Source of the DNA: Crocodylus rhombifer
Taxonomy: Eukaryota > Chordata > Crocodylia > Crocodylidae
Reading direction: 5' to 3'
Assembly (NCBI GenBank): GCA_038503035.1
Contig: JAVSML010018801.1
Span: forward strand, 35,329 to 99,328
DNA length: 64,000 nt
Position numbers and translations under genes: made by a program
In this document: piece after piece, positions 13,021 through 22,469 of the stretch
Layout of the letters: each line of letters starts with the position of its first letter
How positions within the stretch are numbered: position 1 is the first letter of the stretch
Notes under the pieces: model-generated
The model's input: the letters and a program-made list of their open reading frames with translations, nothing else
Told to the model about the DNA's origin: nothing
Database searches by the model: none

Positions 13021-13069
13021 ATGACATTTCAGCATTTTAATTAGAGCCCATGTATGAACACCTATTAGG

Positions 13070-13535
13070 TACAAGACACAGGAGGCGATAGTGCCTCTCT
13101 ACTTGTCACTGGTTAGGCCTCATCTTGAGTACCGTGTGCAGTTCTGAGCTCCACATTTTAAAAAGGACATAGAGAAGTTACAGAGGGTCCAAAGGCAGGC
13201 AAAAAAGATGATAAAGGGCTTTGAAGGCTAATCATATCAGGAGAGGCTGAAGGAGCTAGGCATGTTCAGCTTGTGGAAAAGGCATTTAAGAGGGTACATA
13301 ATAGCAGTCTTTAAATACTTGAATGGCTGCCATAAAAAAGAGGGAAACACCTTTTCTTTCTTCCTGAAGAGAGAAGACTGCAGAAAAATGACTGGAAGCT
13401 GCAGCAAAGTAAGTTTAGATTGACTATCTAGAAAAACTTCTTCACTGTTAGAACTGTGAGGCAGTAAGCTACATTGCCTAGGGAAGTTGTGGGCTCACCA
13501 TCACTGGAGGTATTCACAAAGAGGTGGGTTGGGGA
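13070..13535 (+). mobile_element. Old CR1 fragment, 3' part of the split copy
   Basis: The nucleotide pattern matches the ORF2 C-terminal block: CATCTTGAGTACCGTGTGCA encodes the LEYCVQ motif, followed by AAAGGACATAGAGAAG and the GGAGAGGCTGAAGGAGCTAG run. It continues to the GGAGGTATTCACAAAGAGG stretch near the element's 3' end. The terminal GGTCCCTTCCAA tail is missing. It continues where 10345-10628 stops, which supports one split element. No frame is open. Confidence 0.75.
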
Positions 13536-13809
13536 TGATATAGGCTTAGCTATGCCTATATTCTACCAGGGATATTTCCCCTGCTTCGGAGTTTTGCTGG
13601 TTGTCTCCACCTCCACTCTTCTACTATATATGTCAGGGGTTTTTAAATCCTTGCCAGAGGCATAGGTATTGGCTACAGCCAAGGCTGGGGATTTTGACTG
13701 GGGTGTGCCACTGCTCCTTCTGGGACCAAAGCCAGTTTCCTGGCAAAAGGGTCTTGCCCCTCCCCTCAGGGGACCAATCACCATATTAGGGGTCAGATTG
13801 GAACAGACT

Positions 13810-14283
13810 GGGTGCATCTACATATGTGCTTTACTGCAGAGTGGACTTATTAGCACCACAGTAAAACCTCACTGTTTACACATGCGCCAGTATTAGGATG
13901 CAGTAAACTAATTAACTCTACCATAAGATAGTACTGTCAGGAACAGTACTATCTTACAATGGGGTTATTTACTATGCTGAAACACACATATAGTCAGTGA
14001 CCAGACAGATGCCAGATTCCTACCTGCCATCTAGGCATACAACTCCACAGGCTTAGCACCCTCATGTTCTAGCCAGACCCTCCACTGCCCAATGCTGCCA
14101 CCCAGAGCCCAGAACTGTCCCCCCTCACCCCCTGCTCCCTACCAACCCAACTCTGCTCTGCTTCAGCTCAAATTGCTATTGTCCTGAGTGCATATATAGA
14201 CATTGCACCTGGGAGCAGTTTACTCCAGCTCAAACAGCTTGAGAGTTTATTGCTTTGGTTTAATTTCACATGTAAATGCACCC
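13810..14283. mobile_element. Family B TIR element, copy 1
   Basis: It starts GGGTGCATCTACATATGTGC and ends CACATGTAAATGCACCC, an imperfect TIR. It contains CTTTACTGCAGAGTGGACTT, a short perfect hairpin (13925-13955) and a CAGCTCAAATTGCTATTG segment shared with copy 3. It has no coding capacity. I could not define a target site duplication. Confidence 0.55.
13925..13955. repeat. Perfect 13-bp hairpin inside family B copy 1
   Basis: AAGATAGTACTGT (13925-13937) pairs with ACAGTACTATCTT (13943-13955) across a 5-base loop. Copies 2 and 3 have only part of it (ATACTATACAATG, ATACTATCCTACAATA). Confidence 0.85.
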
Positions 14284-14489
14284 AATGTGGGGTTTTTTGT
14301 CTTCCTCTGTATTCAGGGGGAGGGGGGGACATGGTCATCTACCCAGGACTTCTTGAGCATACATTATCAACATTTTATAGAAGCGGGACATTGGCTTCCA
14401 TGGTTCTCCTGCTTCACCTGTGACAGGTTAGAGTTTTATGTCTATGTTGTGTCAGGATTGAGGGTAGTTTTATGTAGAGTTTAGGTTAT

Positions 14490-14601
14490 GGTTGTATGGG
14501 ATGGCTTGAATAGGGATCATCTTGCTTCAGGCAGGAGGTTGGCCTAGATGACCTCTGGAGGTCCCTTTCAGCCCTACTTTTCTATGATTCTACGATTCAG
14601 G
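14490..14601 (+). mobile_element. CR1 3'-end fragment
   Basis: The sequence GGTTGGCCTAGATGACCTC, then GGAGGTCCCTTTCAGCC, then CTATGATTCTACGATT is the standard CR1 3' untranslated end with its short tail repeat. Only about 110 bases are recognisable. Confidence 0.85.
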
Positions 14602-14676
14602 GAAGGACTTTGAGTCATCACAGATAGTCACCTCAACATAAACTGACAGTTGGAAAAGATTTAATGCAATCCCTAT

Positions 14677-15045
14677 GGGTGCGTCTACATATGCACTTTA
14701 CTGCACTATAGACTAATTTACTATACAATAAAGTGTTACCACCTATATGTGTGTAGCAATTAGACCAGTGTGGACTAATTTACTGTGCTGTTGGATAGTC
14801 CAGTCAGCTACAAATACTATACAATGGGGCAGTAAATGACTGCGCTTAAACACATATGTAGATGGTGATAGGGCATGAACAGCCTCTGCACTGAAGTACA
14901 TTCATGCACAAGCCAGCCCCTCCACAGCACATGAAGCACGAGGACCCCTGCCAACCCAGGATCCTCCCACTGGGTTCCATGTGCTGCACACAAACATGCA
15001 TTTGAGCCTGTGCCTGGAAGCAAAAAAACTCTGGCATAATAAGAC
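14677..15045. mobile_element. Family B TIR element, copy 2 (right end missing)
   Basis: It starts GGGTGCGTCTACATATGCAC and follows copy 1 through the CTTTACTGCACTATAGACTA and CAGTAAATGACTGCG segments and the ACACATATGTAGATG motif. Homology then fades near GAGCCTGTGCCTGGAAGC, before any right terminus. Confidence 0.5.
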
Positions 15046-15206
15046 AGAAAGAGTTCAAAAGGAGCTAGAAAGCAAGACTTAAAATTTGAGGTCACGGAAA
15101 TTTAATTTGTTCCACTTATTGAAGAGATCAATATATACTTACACATGGAAAATTCATGTTATGATTGGGAGGCCTTTCACTTTGCTGGCTCCACTGGTGG
15201 TATGTT

Positions 15207-15305
15207 TGGGCATGTCTTCACATGAATTTATGCACACCTAAATTTAATGCACCTTAGCCCAAGGTTCATTAAGGTAATTTAGGTGTGTTTCTACATGTGC
15301 ACGCC
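15207..15305. repeat. Inverted repeat, MITE-like
   Basis: CACACCTAAATTTAATGCAC on the left pairs with the AATTTAGGTGTG side near 15286 around an AGCCCAAGG centre. Outer sequences GGGCATGTCTTCACATG and CTACATGTGCACGCC extend the symmetry. It resembles the other small TIR elements around it, but the full element cannot be delimited. Confidence 0.5.
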
Positions 15306-15645
15306 TTAAGGCACTTTAACGTAGCTTGCTGGGTTAACACATTTGCAATGTGGACTGGGCAGCCCCCCACATGCACAGGCATGTTGTGGGCAGGTGTGAA
15401 CAATGAGCACATTCCTGGCCAGGGAGCACAGAAAAAGGCATGGGGTGCACCCAGAGGTTGCAGGGTCAGTCAGCAGCATGTGCAGGGCTGGTGCTGCTGG
15501 ACCACAGCCAGAGGCAGCTCAGCTCCAAGTGAGCGGAGAGCATACCCAAGCCCCCAGGCCATGCACATGTGCCAGGGTTAGTGGCACATCTAGCTCTGAC
15601 AGCTAAAGCCACATGCACATGGACTTGGACCTGATCATTAGCAGT

Positions 15646-16102
15646 GGGTGTACCTACATGTGCACTTTACTGTGTGTAGTTGACTAATTAGATCCACAAT
15701 AAAGTGTCACCATTTACACGTGAGCCAATATTAGGACACAGTAAATTAATTAGCTCTGCCGAATACTATCCTACAATATCATGAAGTGTACCAAAACACA
15801 CATGTAGATGATGACGAGGGCTGGCTAATGTACAAGGGTGCTACAGTGCAGGGGCAGCCTGTTAACTAGCCCTGCACTGTAGGACCCTCAAGCCCCAGCC
15901 AGCCCCTCTCCTGGCTGACGCCACCTCCCAGAGACCAGGGCTGCCCCCTCAAATCCCCTTCCAGCCCAGGGATGCTCCACCCCAACTTGAATTGCTGTGA
16001 ACCCAGGCACATGTGAAGACACTGCACCAGGAAACACCTGACTCTGGAGAGAACTGCACTAAAGTTTCTTCAGAGGTACTAACTACATGTGCAGATGTGT
16101 CC
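15646..16102. mobile_element. Family B TIR element, copy 3
   Basis: It starts GGGTGTACCTACATGTGCAC and ends CTACATGTGCAGATGTGTCC. It shares the internal order of copy 1: a CAGTAAATTAATTAGCTCTG segment, ACACATGTAGATG, a pyrimidine-rich middle, then AACTTGAATTGCTGTGAACC. It encodes no protein. Confidence 0.55.
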
Positions 16103-17440
16103 AGCATATAGATATTTGATCCTGCACTTCTGAGCATCAAAGATGCAAAAGTAAGAGTGATGATTCTGAGAGAACCTAAACAAAACTTCTATTCACTAGG
16201 CCTGAAAGAAGGTGTGACAAAACAGAAAGACAAATGAGAAAATATGTCATGGAGCTATTCACATCAGTCCAAATTGGAAATATTTAGAAAAAAAATATTA
16301 TCTGTTCCTAGACTCATTCACAATAAGTTACTGTCCTTCAAAAATAAAATAGGAAGGTGTACCCAGGGGCCTTCAGACCTAATTCATCCCTATTCTAATG
16401 CCACCATCACCAGACTTGAGGTGATGAAACTGAGAATAAATTTCATGGAATGTCAGAGCTGAACTTTGCCTTTTAGTCTAGAATAAAATGACCTCCCTTG
16501 GAAACAGAGACTTTATATATATATCTCTCCCCCAGAACAGATATAGTCCTTAATATAAGTATAGGTCTTAAGAGCAAAATGTAACTATCAAACTATTGGT
16601 ATTTCACAAATGTATATTTCTACACTAGTCTTAATGGCATGATTAGCAGAACTAGGGCTATTAATAGTTCATTGTCTTATTTCACTCTTATCTTTTAGTA
16701 GTTCACCTTTAATTAATCTTTATGGAACCAAATCCAAAACAGCACCAAAAATAAAACTGACTGATTTTTTTTTTTTTTTATTAAGGCTTCACTTATAAAT
16801 ATCATATGTCTAATTACAACCCATGAGTTCACATTTTGTTTTATCCTTTTCTTGCTTTGTTTTTTTATATATAAGTGTTTAAACAAATTCCCATTAAAGC
16901 AAAATTATAGTGGTGCTCTCTCTGATGAACAAAATTGTATCTAGCCTTGAAAACTGAAAACAAACATTCTCTTTTTTCTGTCTGCAATTTCTTTTTCACT
17001 TCTCTTTTATCACTTGGATACTGCCGCTCACTGAATTGCTTAGTATTTAAGAAAATTGCTGCTTTTGTTTAGTTCAGTACTGCAAACTACTGTGCAATTA
17101 TAAGGAATAATCAGCTGCCCCCATGAATGTTTCTTATTTGTAAATTTCCATTGTTTAATAAATATTTGTTAAAGCCAAAGCAAATTCAAGATGATTTTCC
17201 CTACATCACTTAAAGTGTTCATAGTATACTTCATAACTTTTCTTTGATTCTATCAATCCTATGCTTCTTAGACTGTAAACAGATGTCTCATTTCTTCTGT
17301 AAGAAATCCTTTTATTCTGGGGTCCTACAAATGTACAAGTCTATTGTCCCACTTTAAGTACCTGTGAAGTATGTGAAATAAAGTGTGCTAACAATTATTC
17401 CCTGGCAATCACTGTGTGCAATGCATCTCTAAGTTAATTA
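16103..17440. other. AT-rich DNA without recognised feature
   Basis: Nothing recognisable apart from short T and AT runs (TTTTTTTTTTTT near 16770, TATATATATAT near 16516). Confidence 0.5.
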
Positions 17441-18275
17441 AGGGTCATTCCAGGGACAGCCTGTCAGGCTGAAGGGATCAATATGCATCAGTACTTACAC
17501 ATGGAAAAGTTATCTTATGATGGGGAAGCTCTCAATAGCCACCAACTGGCAAAGGAGAAGCAATGGAACTTGAAAAGGATACATGTGTAAATGGCTGTGT
17601 TACTCCTGTTTTGGTGCAGGTCAAAACTCAGAACATTTAGGATTACCTCAAATAAGACGTCGGCAGATAGAAGTAACAATATTTGCCTGATCTGACCAGG
17701 GAAAGCAGTTTATAGCTGTGTTTGCACAGCTGTAAACACCTTCAAAAATGGCTCATCAGGTGAAAACCTGATTTCCTATTGCCTGAGGTATCATATAAAG
17801 ACATTTCAAAATGTAGCATCTTCTGTAACTTGTGTCCGCAGAGCTCCCAGCCTGTCACTGTTTTCGGAATAGAAAGGGGAAAAGGGAGTGGAGGGAGTTC
17901 AGTCTGGGGTTTTTTCAGCCCCCCCTAGAGTGTGGAGTGGGTGTATTGGAGACCCGCCCCCAAGTGGGGAGGCTCCAATTCACCCATCCCACTGGCTGGG
18001 GAGCCCCAAGAGTGACCTCCCTCTGCTGGCTTTCCCCCTGTCCCAGTCTGAAAGCAGCCAGCACTGGCAGAGAGCCTGGGAACCTGACTGCAGGTTCTGA
18101 GCTGGCAGCTAGATTTTCCTCCTCCCTGAAACCAACAGTGAACTTCTGTTTGGTCTGGGTTAACACTGTAACTCAGAATGCTTTACAGAAATCATTGAGT
18201 TACAGCTGGAAGCTGTACTTCTGTCTGCATTCGTGTTTACAGTGTGAAAGATACAATTAAGCATTCCAGCAGACA
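17441..18275. repeat. Unclassified block with a repeat shared with 15.1 kb
   Basis: GATCAATATGCATC, then AGTACTTACACATGGAAAAG, then TTATGATGGGGAAG (17476-17530) matches 15127-15170 (GATCAATATATACTTACACA, then TTATGATTGGGAGG). Further right is a GC-rich stretch with a 142-codon open frame (17832-18260) of no recognisable family, and a small hairpin CTGTAACTCA/TGAGTTACAG (18166-18205). A TATA-like CATATAAAG at 17793 leaves an LTR origin possible but unproven. Confidence 0.3.
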
Positions 18276-19291
18276 TTCAGATACATTTGGAGACAATACA
18301 ATGCTAGTCAGTATAATCCAAGAAAGTTTACAAATTATAAAAATGTATGCCTAATTTTAAGGCTGTATAGGTCAAATTCTTTACAAGCAAAGTATTCCAT
18401 TCTTTTAGTGTTGTTGTTAAAACATTTTGTAAATGTGAAACTTTTCTAAGGTCCACAAGTCTTTTAACGCAGCTGCACTAGAGAAGAAAAAATAATGAGC
18501 TTCACCTTTGAAAGCTATGTGGTCTTAAGGGGTCTGTCTGAGGTTAAGGGTCATCTAAATAAGATGTTACAGTTGAGGCAAGTATGGAACACATTGAGAT
18601 AAGCAAATAGTATCCAGGAGAATCTGAGGGAGAGAGAGAGAGAATGGAGTTCCAGAACAATAGCTTTTAGCAAATAGGGTGCTTTAGCCATGTTATCTAC
18701 AAGAGAGAATTACCTGTTAGCAGTTTGTGGCATCTTCAATCAGGGATACAGGCTTTGTGTATATTTTGTGAATAGTCTGACTTTTGAAAATATCATGACT
18801 GTCACCAATTGTTTTTTTCAATGGGAAACACACCTAAACATTTAAGATTCTGCAAAGGTGTAACAGTACTAAAGATGCGAACACACAACAAGTTTATACC
18901 AGAATAACTTGATTTGACTCGGGCATAAAAGTGAACCAGACCAGGACATACACCTTGACAGCAGTGTAAGTAACTCTACTCCAGGAGAAAGTAAGACTTC
19001 AGAAAGTGAGCAGTAACTATATACTGGTAGAAATTATATAAATGTACCAGTTATGTGTCAGCTCCCTTTGTTAATTTTATCCCACAGCAGCCAATGCCAG
19101 CTCCCTCACCACCTAGTTGCCATGCACTGTAACAGCACCCATGTGTGTTACCTTAGGAGGGCTGATTGTCATGTGTGTCCATTCCTTACTCTTGAGTAAA
19201 ATCAAAGGCAATTATTCCATAGTAATCATATTCAAATCAGCCCTTCCCTCAGCCTGGTAGTTTTGGTTTTTTTCGCAGTAGCTACTCATTA
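18276..19291. other. No recognised feature
   Basis: AT-rich DNA with a short GA run (GAGAGAGAGAGAGA near 18630). I see no gene or clear repeat. Confidence 0.5.
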
Positions 19292-20057
19292 GGGCTATGC
19301 GATGCTTTGGTCCCTGATTCAATTCTGTGGAGATTTGGCCTGATTCAGTGGCAACATCTCCATATCCAAATTGAATCGGGACACCCTTTAATCTCTATGA
19401 ATCAAAGTGAAGCCCCCCAAACTATTCAGAGAGATTTGGACAGATTCAGCGATTCAGACAGAGACACAGCTTTAAATGTTTTTTCTAAATACCTCAAGCT
19501 ACCAGGCAGCCCATAAATGCCAAGATAGTGGGGTGGATGGAGCATCCCACTGGAGTGCAGGGGGCTCCCCAGCACACTCAGCAGCAGACCTGGAAGTAGA
19601 CTGAAGAACTTCTGGTCCACTTCCAGGTCCACTGGGGAGTGCACAGGGAGCCCCCCCCATTCTCCACCCTGGCTCAGCAACTAGTGCCTCCTGGGGTCCC
19701 CCCACATCCAATAGCTGAGCTGGGGGGGCGCAAGGAGGGGGCCCCCAGTGCACTCCCTGGCAAACCCAGAAGTGAACCAGTCCACTTCCGGGTTTGCCAC
19801 CAAGCATGCAAGACCCTTCCCCCCCACCACCACTCCTTTGGGACACTCCATCTACCCCAGCATCACCACATTCATGAGCCATACCTGGTACCTCAAGGTA
19901 TATAGAAAAAACATTTAAAGCTGTGTGGTCAAATCGCTGGTTCTCCGAATCAGCATCAAGTCTTCAGATTCGGGTTTGACCTAAGCAAATCAGGAACAGT
20001 GATTCGAATCACTGTCCCTGATTCAGGCTGAATCAAAATTTGAATCGAATACAGCCC
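19292..20057. mobile_element. Foldback-type non-autonomous DNA element
   Basis: The left end reads GGGCTATGCGATGC and the right end, reverse-complemented, GGGCTGTATTCGATTC. About 200 bases at each side are in inverted order. The best-kept arms are 19464-19506 and 19884-19925, where ACAGCTTTAAATGTTTTTTC faces its complement GAAAAAACATTTAAAGCTGT. The ends are rich in GATTCA/TGAATC words. The middle is GC-rich with no credible protein. I see no clear target duplication. Confidence 0.6.
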
Positions 20058-20311
20058 GTTTTGTTTTAATCAAAACCTTGTTCCTATTTCATCGTAACCA
20101 TTTTAGCATTAAGACACTAGCAGAACTCATTTAAGTTGAAAAGAATCGTCTTCTATGCAGCAGACTTTCAAAGGTTTGAATTATATTAAGGCATCTAGTG
20201 CCTATTGACTCTCAGTAAGAACTGGGCCCTAATTGCCATTTGTGCCTTTGAAAGTCTCCCTCTGTGTTAAGAAACCTCTGTCCACCACAAGGTCTAAATA
20301 ATAGGAAACAT

Positions 20312-20610
20312 GCCTGTAGCCATACCATCTTAGGCTCTGGTCTTGTCACATTTCATAAACTAAGCAACATCAGGCCTTTGAGAGGAGAACCCCAAGCAAA
20401 ACCAGATGCTACAGGAATTAGTCCTGGTGACTCAATAACTGGCATGCTTCCCTCTGAGTCGATACTGACTCTAGTCCAATGACCCAGCATGGTGCTAGGA
20501 GGCGCTGTTGGAGGTGCTGTCTTTCAAATGTAATATAAATCAAACATTCTAACTACTCCTAGTCATTACAGATACTATTTGAATCTGAAAAAAAGTCAGG
20601 GTCCAAATAG
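20312..20610 (+). mobile_element. 5S rRNA-derived SINE
   Basis: Positions 20312-20415 follow 5S rRNA in order: CCTGTAGCCATACCAT (5S start), GGTCTTGTCA, TAAACTAAGCA, TCAGGCC, and an ending CCAGATGCTACAGG like the 5S 3' end. The tail at 20497-20610 has GAGGCGCTGTT, GGAGGTGCTGTCTTTC and TCATTACAGATACTATTTG, which match the tail of 5S-type (SINE3) vertebrate SINEs whose 3' end is L2-like. 5S SINEs use the internal 5S promoter boxes for Pol III. This copy is diverged and the boxes are degraded. A 5S pseudogene alone would not explain the tail. Confidence 0.75.
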
Positions 20611-21231
20611 AAATAGACACACATGTGCATTCACAAACCAGTTAATCACTCCCACAAACAGGTATACATCTGTACAACTGATGAGGTTGCACATGTAATG
20701 GATAGATTTAATTGCATGGAAGCCCATGCATTTTTCCAAATGAAACATAAGTCTGTTTTTCAAAAATGTTTTTGCATAAGTCCTAAAGGCCTTTTTGTAA
20801 GACTAGAGCCATTTCTTCTTTTAGGCTGGCATAGTCATATTTTCTAGAATACAGTATTAGTGATGGTTAAGAGATCAGAGGTATTCTGTCCATAAAAAGG
20901 GGTAGTGAAGACTGACTCTTTGGGACGCCCTCTCCATCTGGACCAGCACCATGCCACACCACTTATCCACCCAGAGGCCCTGCTGGATAACCCCTACTGG
21001 ACAAGGACCCCTTTCCAGCCTGGATAGGTAGTATCACCTCATACCCCTCTTCAACCAAGGACTTGGATTCTGCTTCTCTTCCCCACCTGGACTCCAACCC
21101 TTCCACTGAGTCTCTTTCTCCTGCTGCCATTGTGAGTGCTTGTGTCTGTGTGTGTACCAATAACTTCATGGGGCTCTGTAGTATGTTGTCTGTTTAATAA
21201 ACCTGTTATTTTGAAAACCCAAGTTGGGTTT

Positions 21232-21440
21232 TTGTCTGTTTTCTGGCTGCTTCCTCCTTGCCACCACTTATCGGCGCCCCCCTCCCCAGTCTCTAAGCTG
21301 TCAGCCTGTTTCCAGCCCCAATCTCCCAGGTTTCTCCCTCTCTCTCTCTCTTTCCTGGCTGTCTCCTCCTTGCCACCACTTACCTGCCCCCCCCCAACAT
21401 CTCAGCTGTCTACCTCAGTTTCCAGCCCGAGTCTACCTTA
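21232..21440 (+). repeat. Tandem duplication of about 110 bases
   Basis: Two copies each contain the words CTCCTTGCCACCACTTA, CTGTC, and GTTTCCAGCCC in the same order (CTGGCTGCTTCCTCCTTGCC near 21243 and CTGGCTGTCTCCTCCTTGCC near 21355). A short CTCTCTCTCTCT run lies between them. Confidence 0.7.
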
Positions 21441-21639
21441 AGTAACTCCAAGCCTCAGTTCCTCAGCCAACTTCTCTCTAGTCCACTGATTCTAATCTCA
21501 GTTCTGGCAACTTTCACTCCCTACACTCTAATGCTGTCTCTCTCACTTTAACCTTCTCCCAGGTACCCCAAGCACACACATACATACCATGCCATCCAAG
21601 TTAGGAACTTAGCTATGTGTAGGTGGGTTGTATGTGTGT

Positions 21640-21905
21640 GAACTGCTGAGTGTATGTGTATGTCTATATGTGTATATATATACGTCATTGTGTGTATAAT
21701 ATATGAATTAGTGATCTGTTTATGTACTGAGTGTGTGGGTATGGACAATTGATTTTTGTCTAACTTTTGGTGTGTATAATGTATGTTCTTTAACTGGTGA
21801 TAGGTATGCATGTGCCTAGGCTGGTTTGGATGTATATGTGCCTGAGCTGGTAGTGTCTGTGTGTGTGTGCACTTAATTGATTTGTGTGTTTGTATATGTG
21901 CAATT
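21640..21905. repeat. TG-rich simple-sequence stretch
   Basis: Irregular TGTGTATG, GTATATATATACG and TGTGTGTGTGTGCA words. Open frames here, rich in His and Thr on the minus strand, come from the repeat. Confidence 0.7.
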
Positions 21906-22469
21906 GTGTCACACATTCCTGTCTAACAGTGCAATATTGAGATCCTGAGAGTTGGCCTGACACCACAGGGCTACACCTACTCCACCCAAAGTTTAAAGCC
22001 AACTGCTTGCAATGAGAGTCCTTATCTTCATAAGCCTCAGCTCCACTATCCAGGCCTCACAACTGCAACAGAGTAATCTTTGCCAGCTGTAGGTGTGAAC
22101 CCTTTGGCTTGTGAAAGAAAATTTAGGTCCTCCTTTCCATCAAATGCATTTAGTCTGGAATATCATTTGTCCAGAGATCATTCCTCTTGACAAGCAATGG
22201 AGACAAAATAACATAAGGATTTATTATATGGGAGAAAAGAATTATACAAGAAAAACTGACCATATATCATTTGACGACAGAATGAAAAGACAAGTAAAGT
22301 TTCTCACCTTCCAATCTGAATACTAGCTATTCCTTCAGAGAGACCTGCCAGTATTTTAAGAGATAATATTTCCTGCTGATCCTGAATACCCTGAATGCTG
22401 GGGACCTAGACTCCACTGAAGACAAAGAAATTCTAAAAACCCTGGCTACCTTAATATATCTTCAAGCCA

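Larger units (their letters stand above)
10629..13069. mobile_element. Family E palindromic DNA element, copy 1 (split by CR1)
   Basis: The left end reads CCTATACACATGCTCTGACA followed by TTCTAATTAGAATGC. The right end, reverse-complemented, reads CCTAATAGGTG followed by ATACATGGGCTCTAATTAAAA. The same left-end motif occurs at both ends of the copy at 40506-42433. The right half holds a 119-base palindrome (12902-13020) related to the one at 40587-40714. A CR1 (10681-12899) sits inside, so only about 220 bases belong to E itself. It encodes no transposase. Confidence 0.6.
20860..22110 (+). repeat. Possible LTR relic
   Basis: A TATA-like CATAAAAAGG (20891) is followed about 300 bases later by TTTAATAAACCTGTTATTTT (21195). 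This spacing of promoter and polyadenylation signal resembles an LTR. A duplicated CT-rich segment and a TG-rich stretch follow. I found no retroviral genes, primer site or flanking duplication, so this is only a suggestion. Confidence 0.25.

Noticed and set aside
20312..20415. Functional 5S rRNA gene
   Set aside because: It is too diverged, with degraded promoter boxes, and has a SINE-type tail instead of a T-run terminator.
21548..21916. His/Thr-rich 122-codon minus frame
   Set aside because: It is produced by the TG-rich simple sequence.
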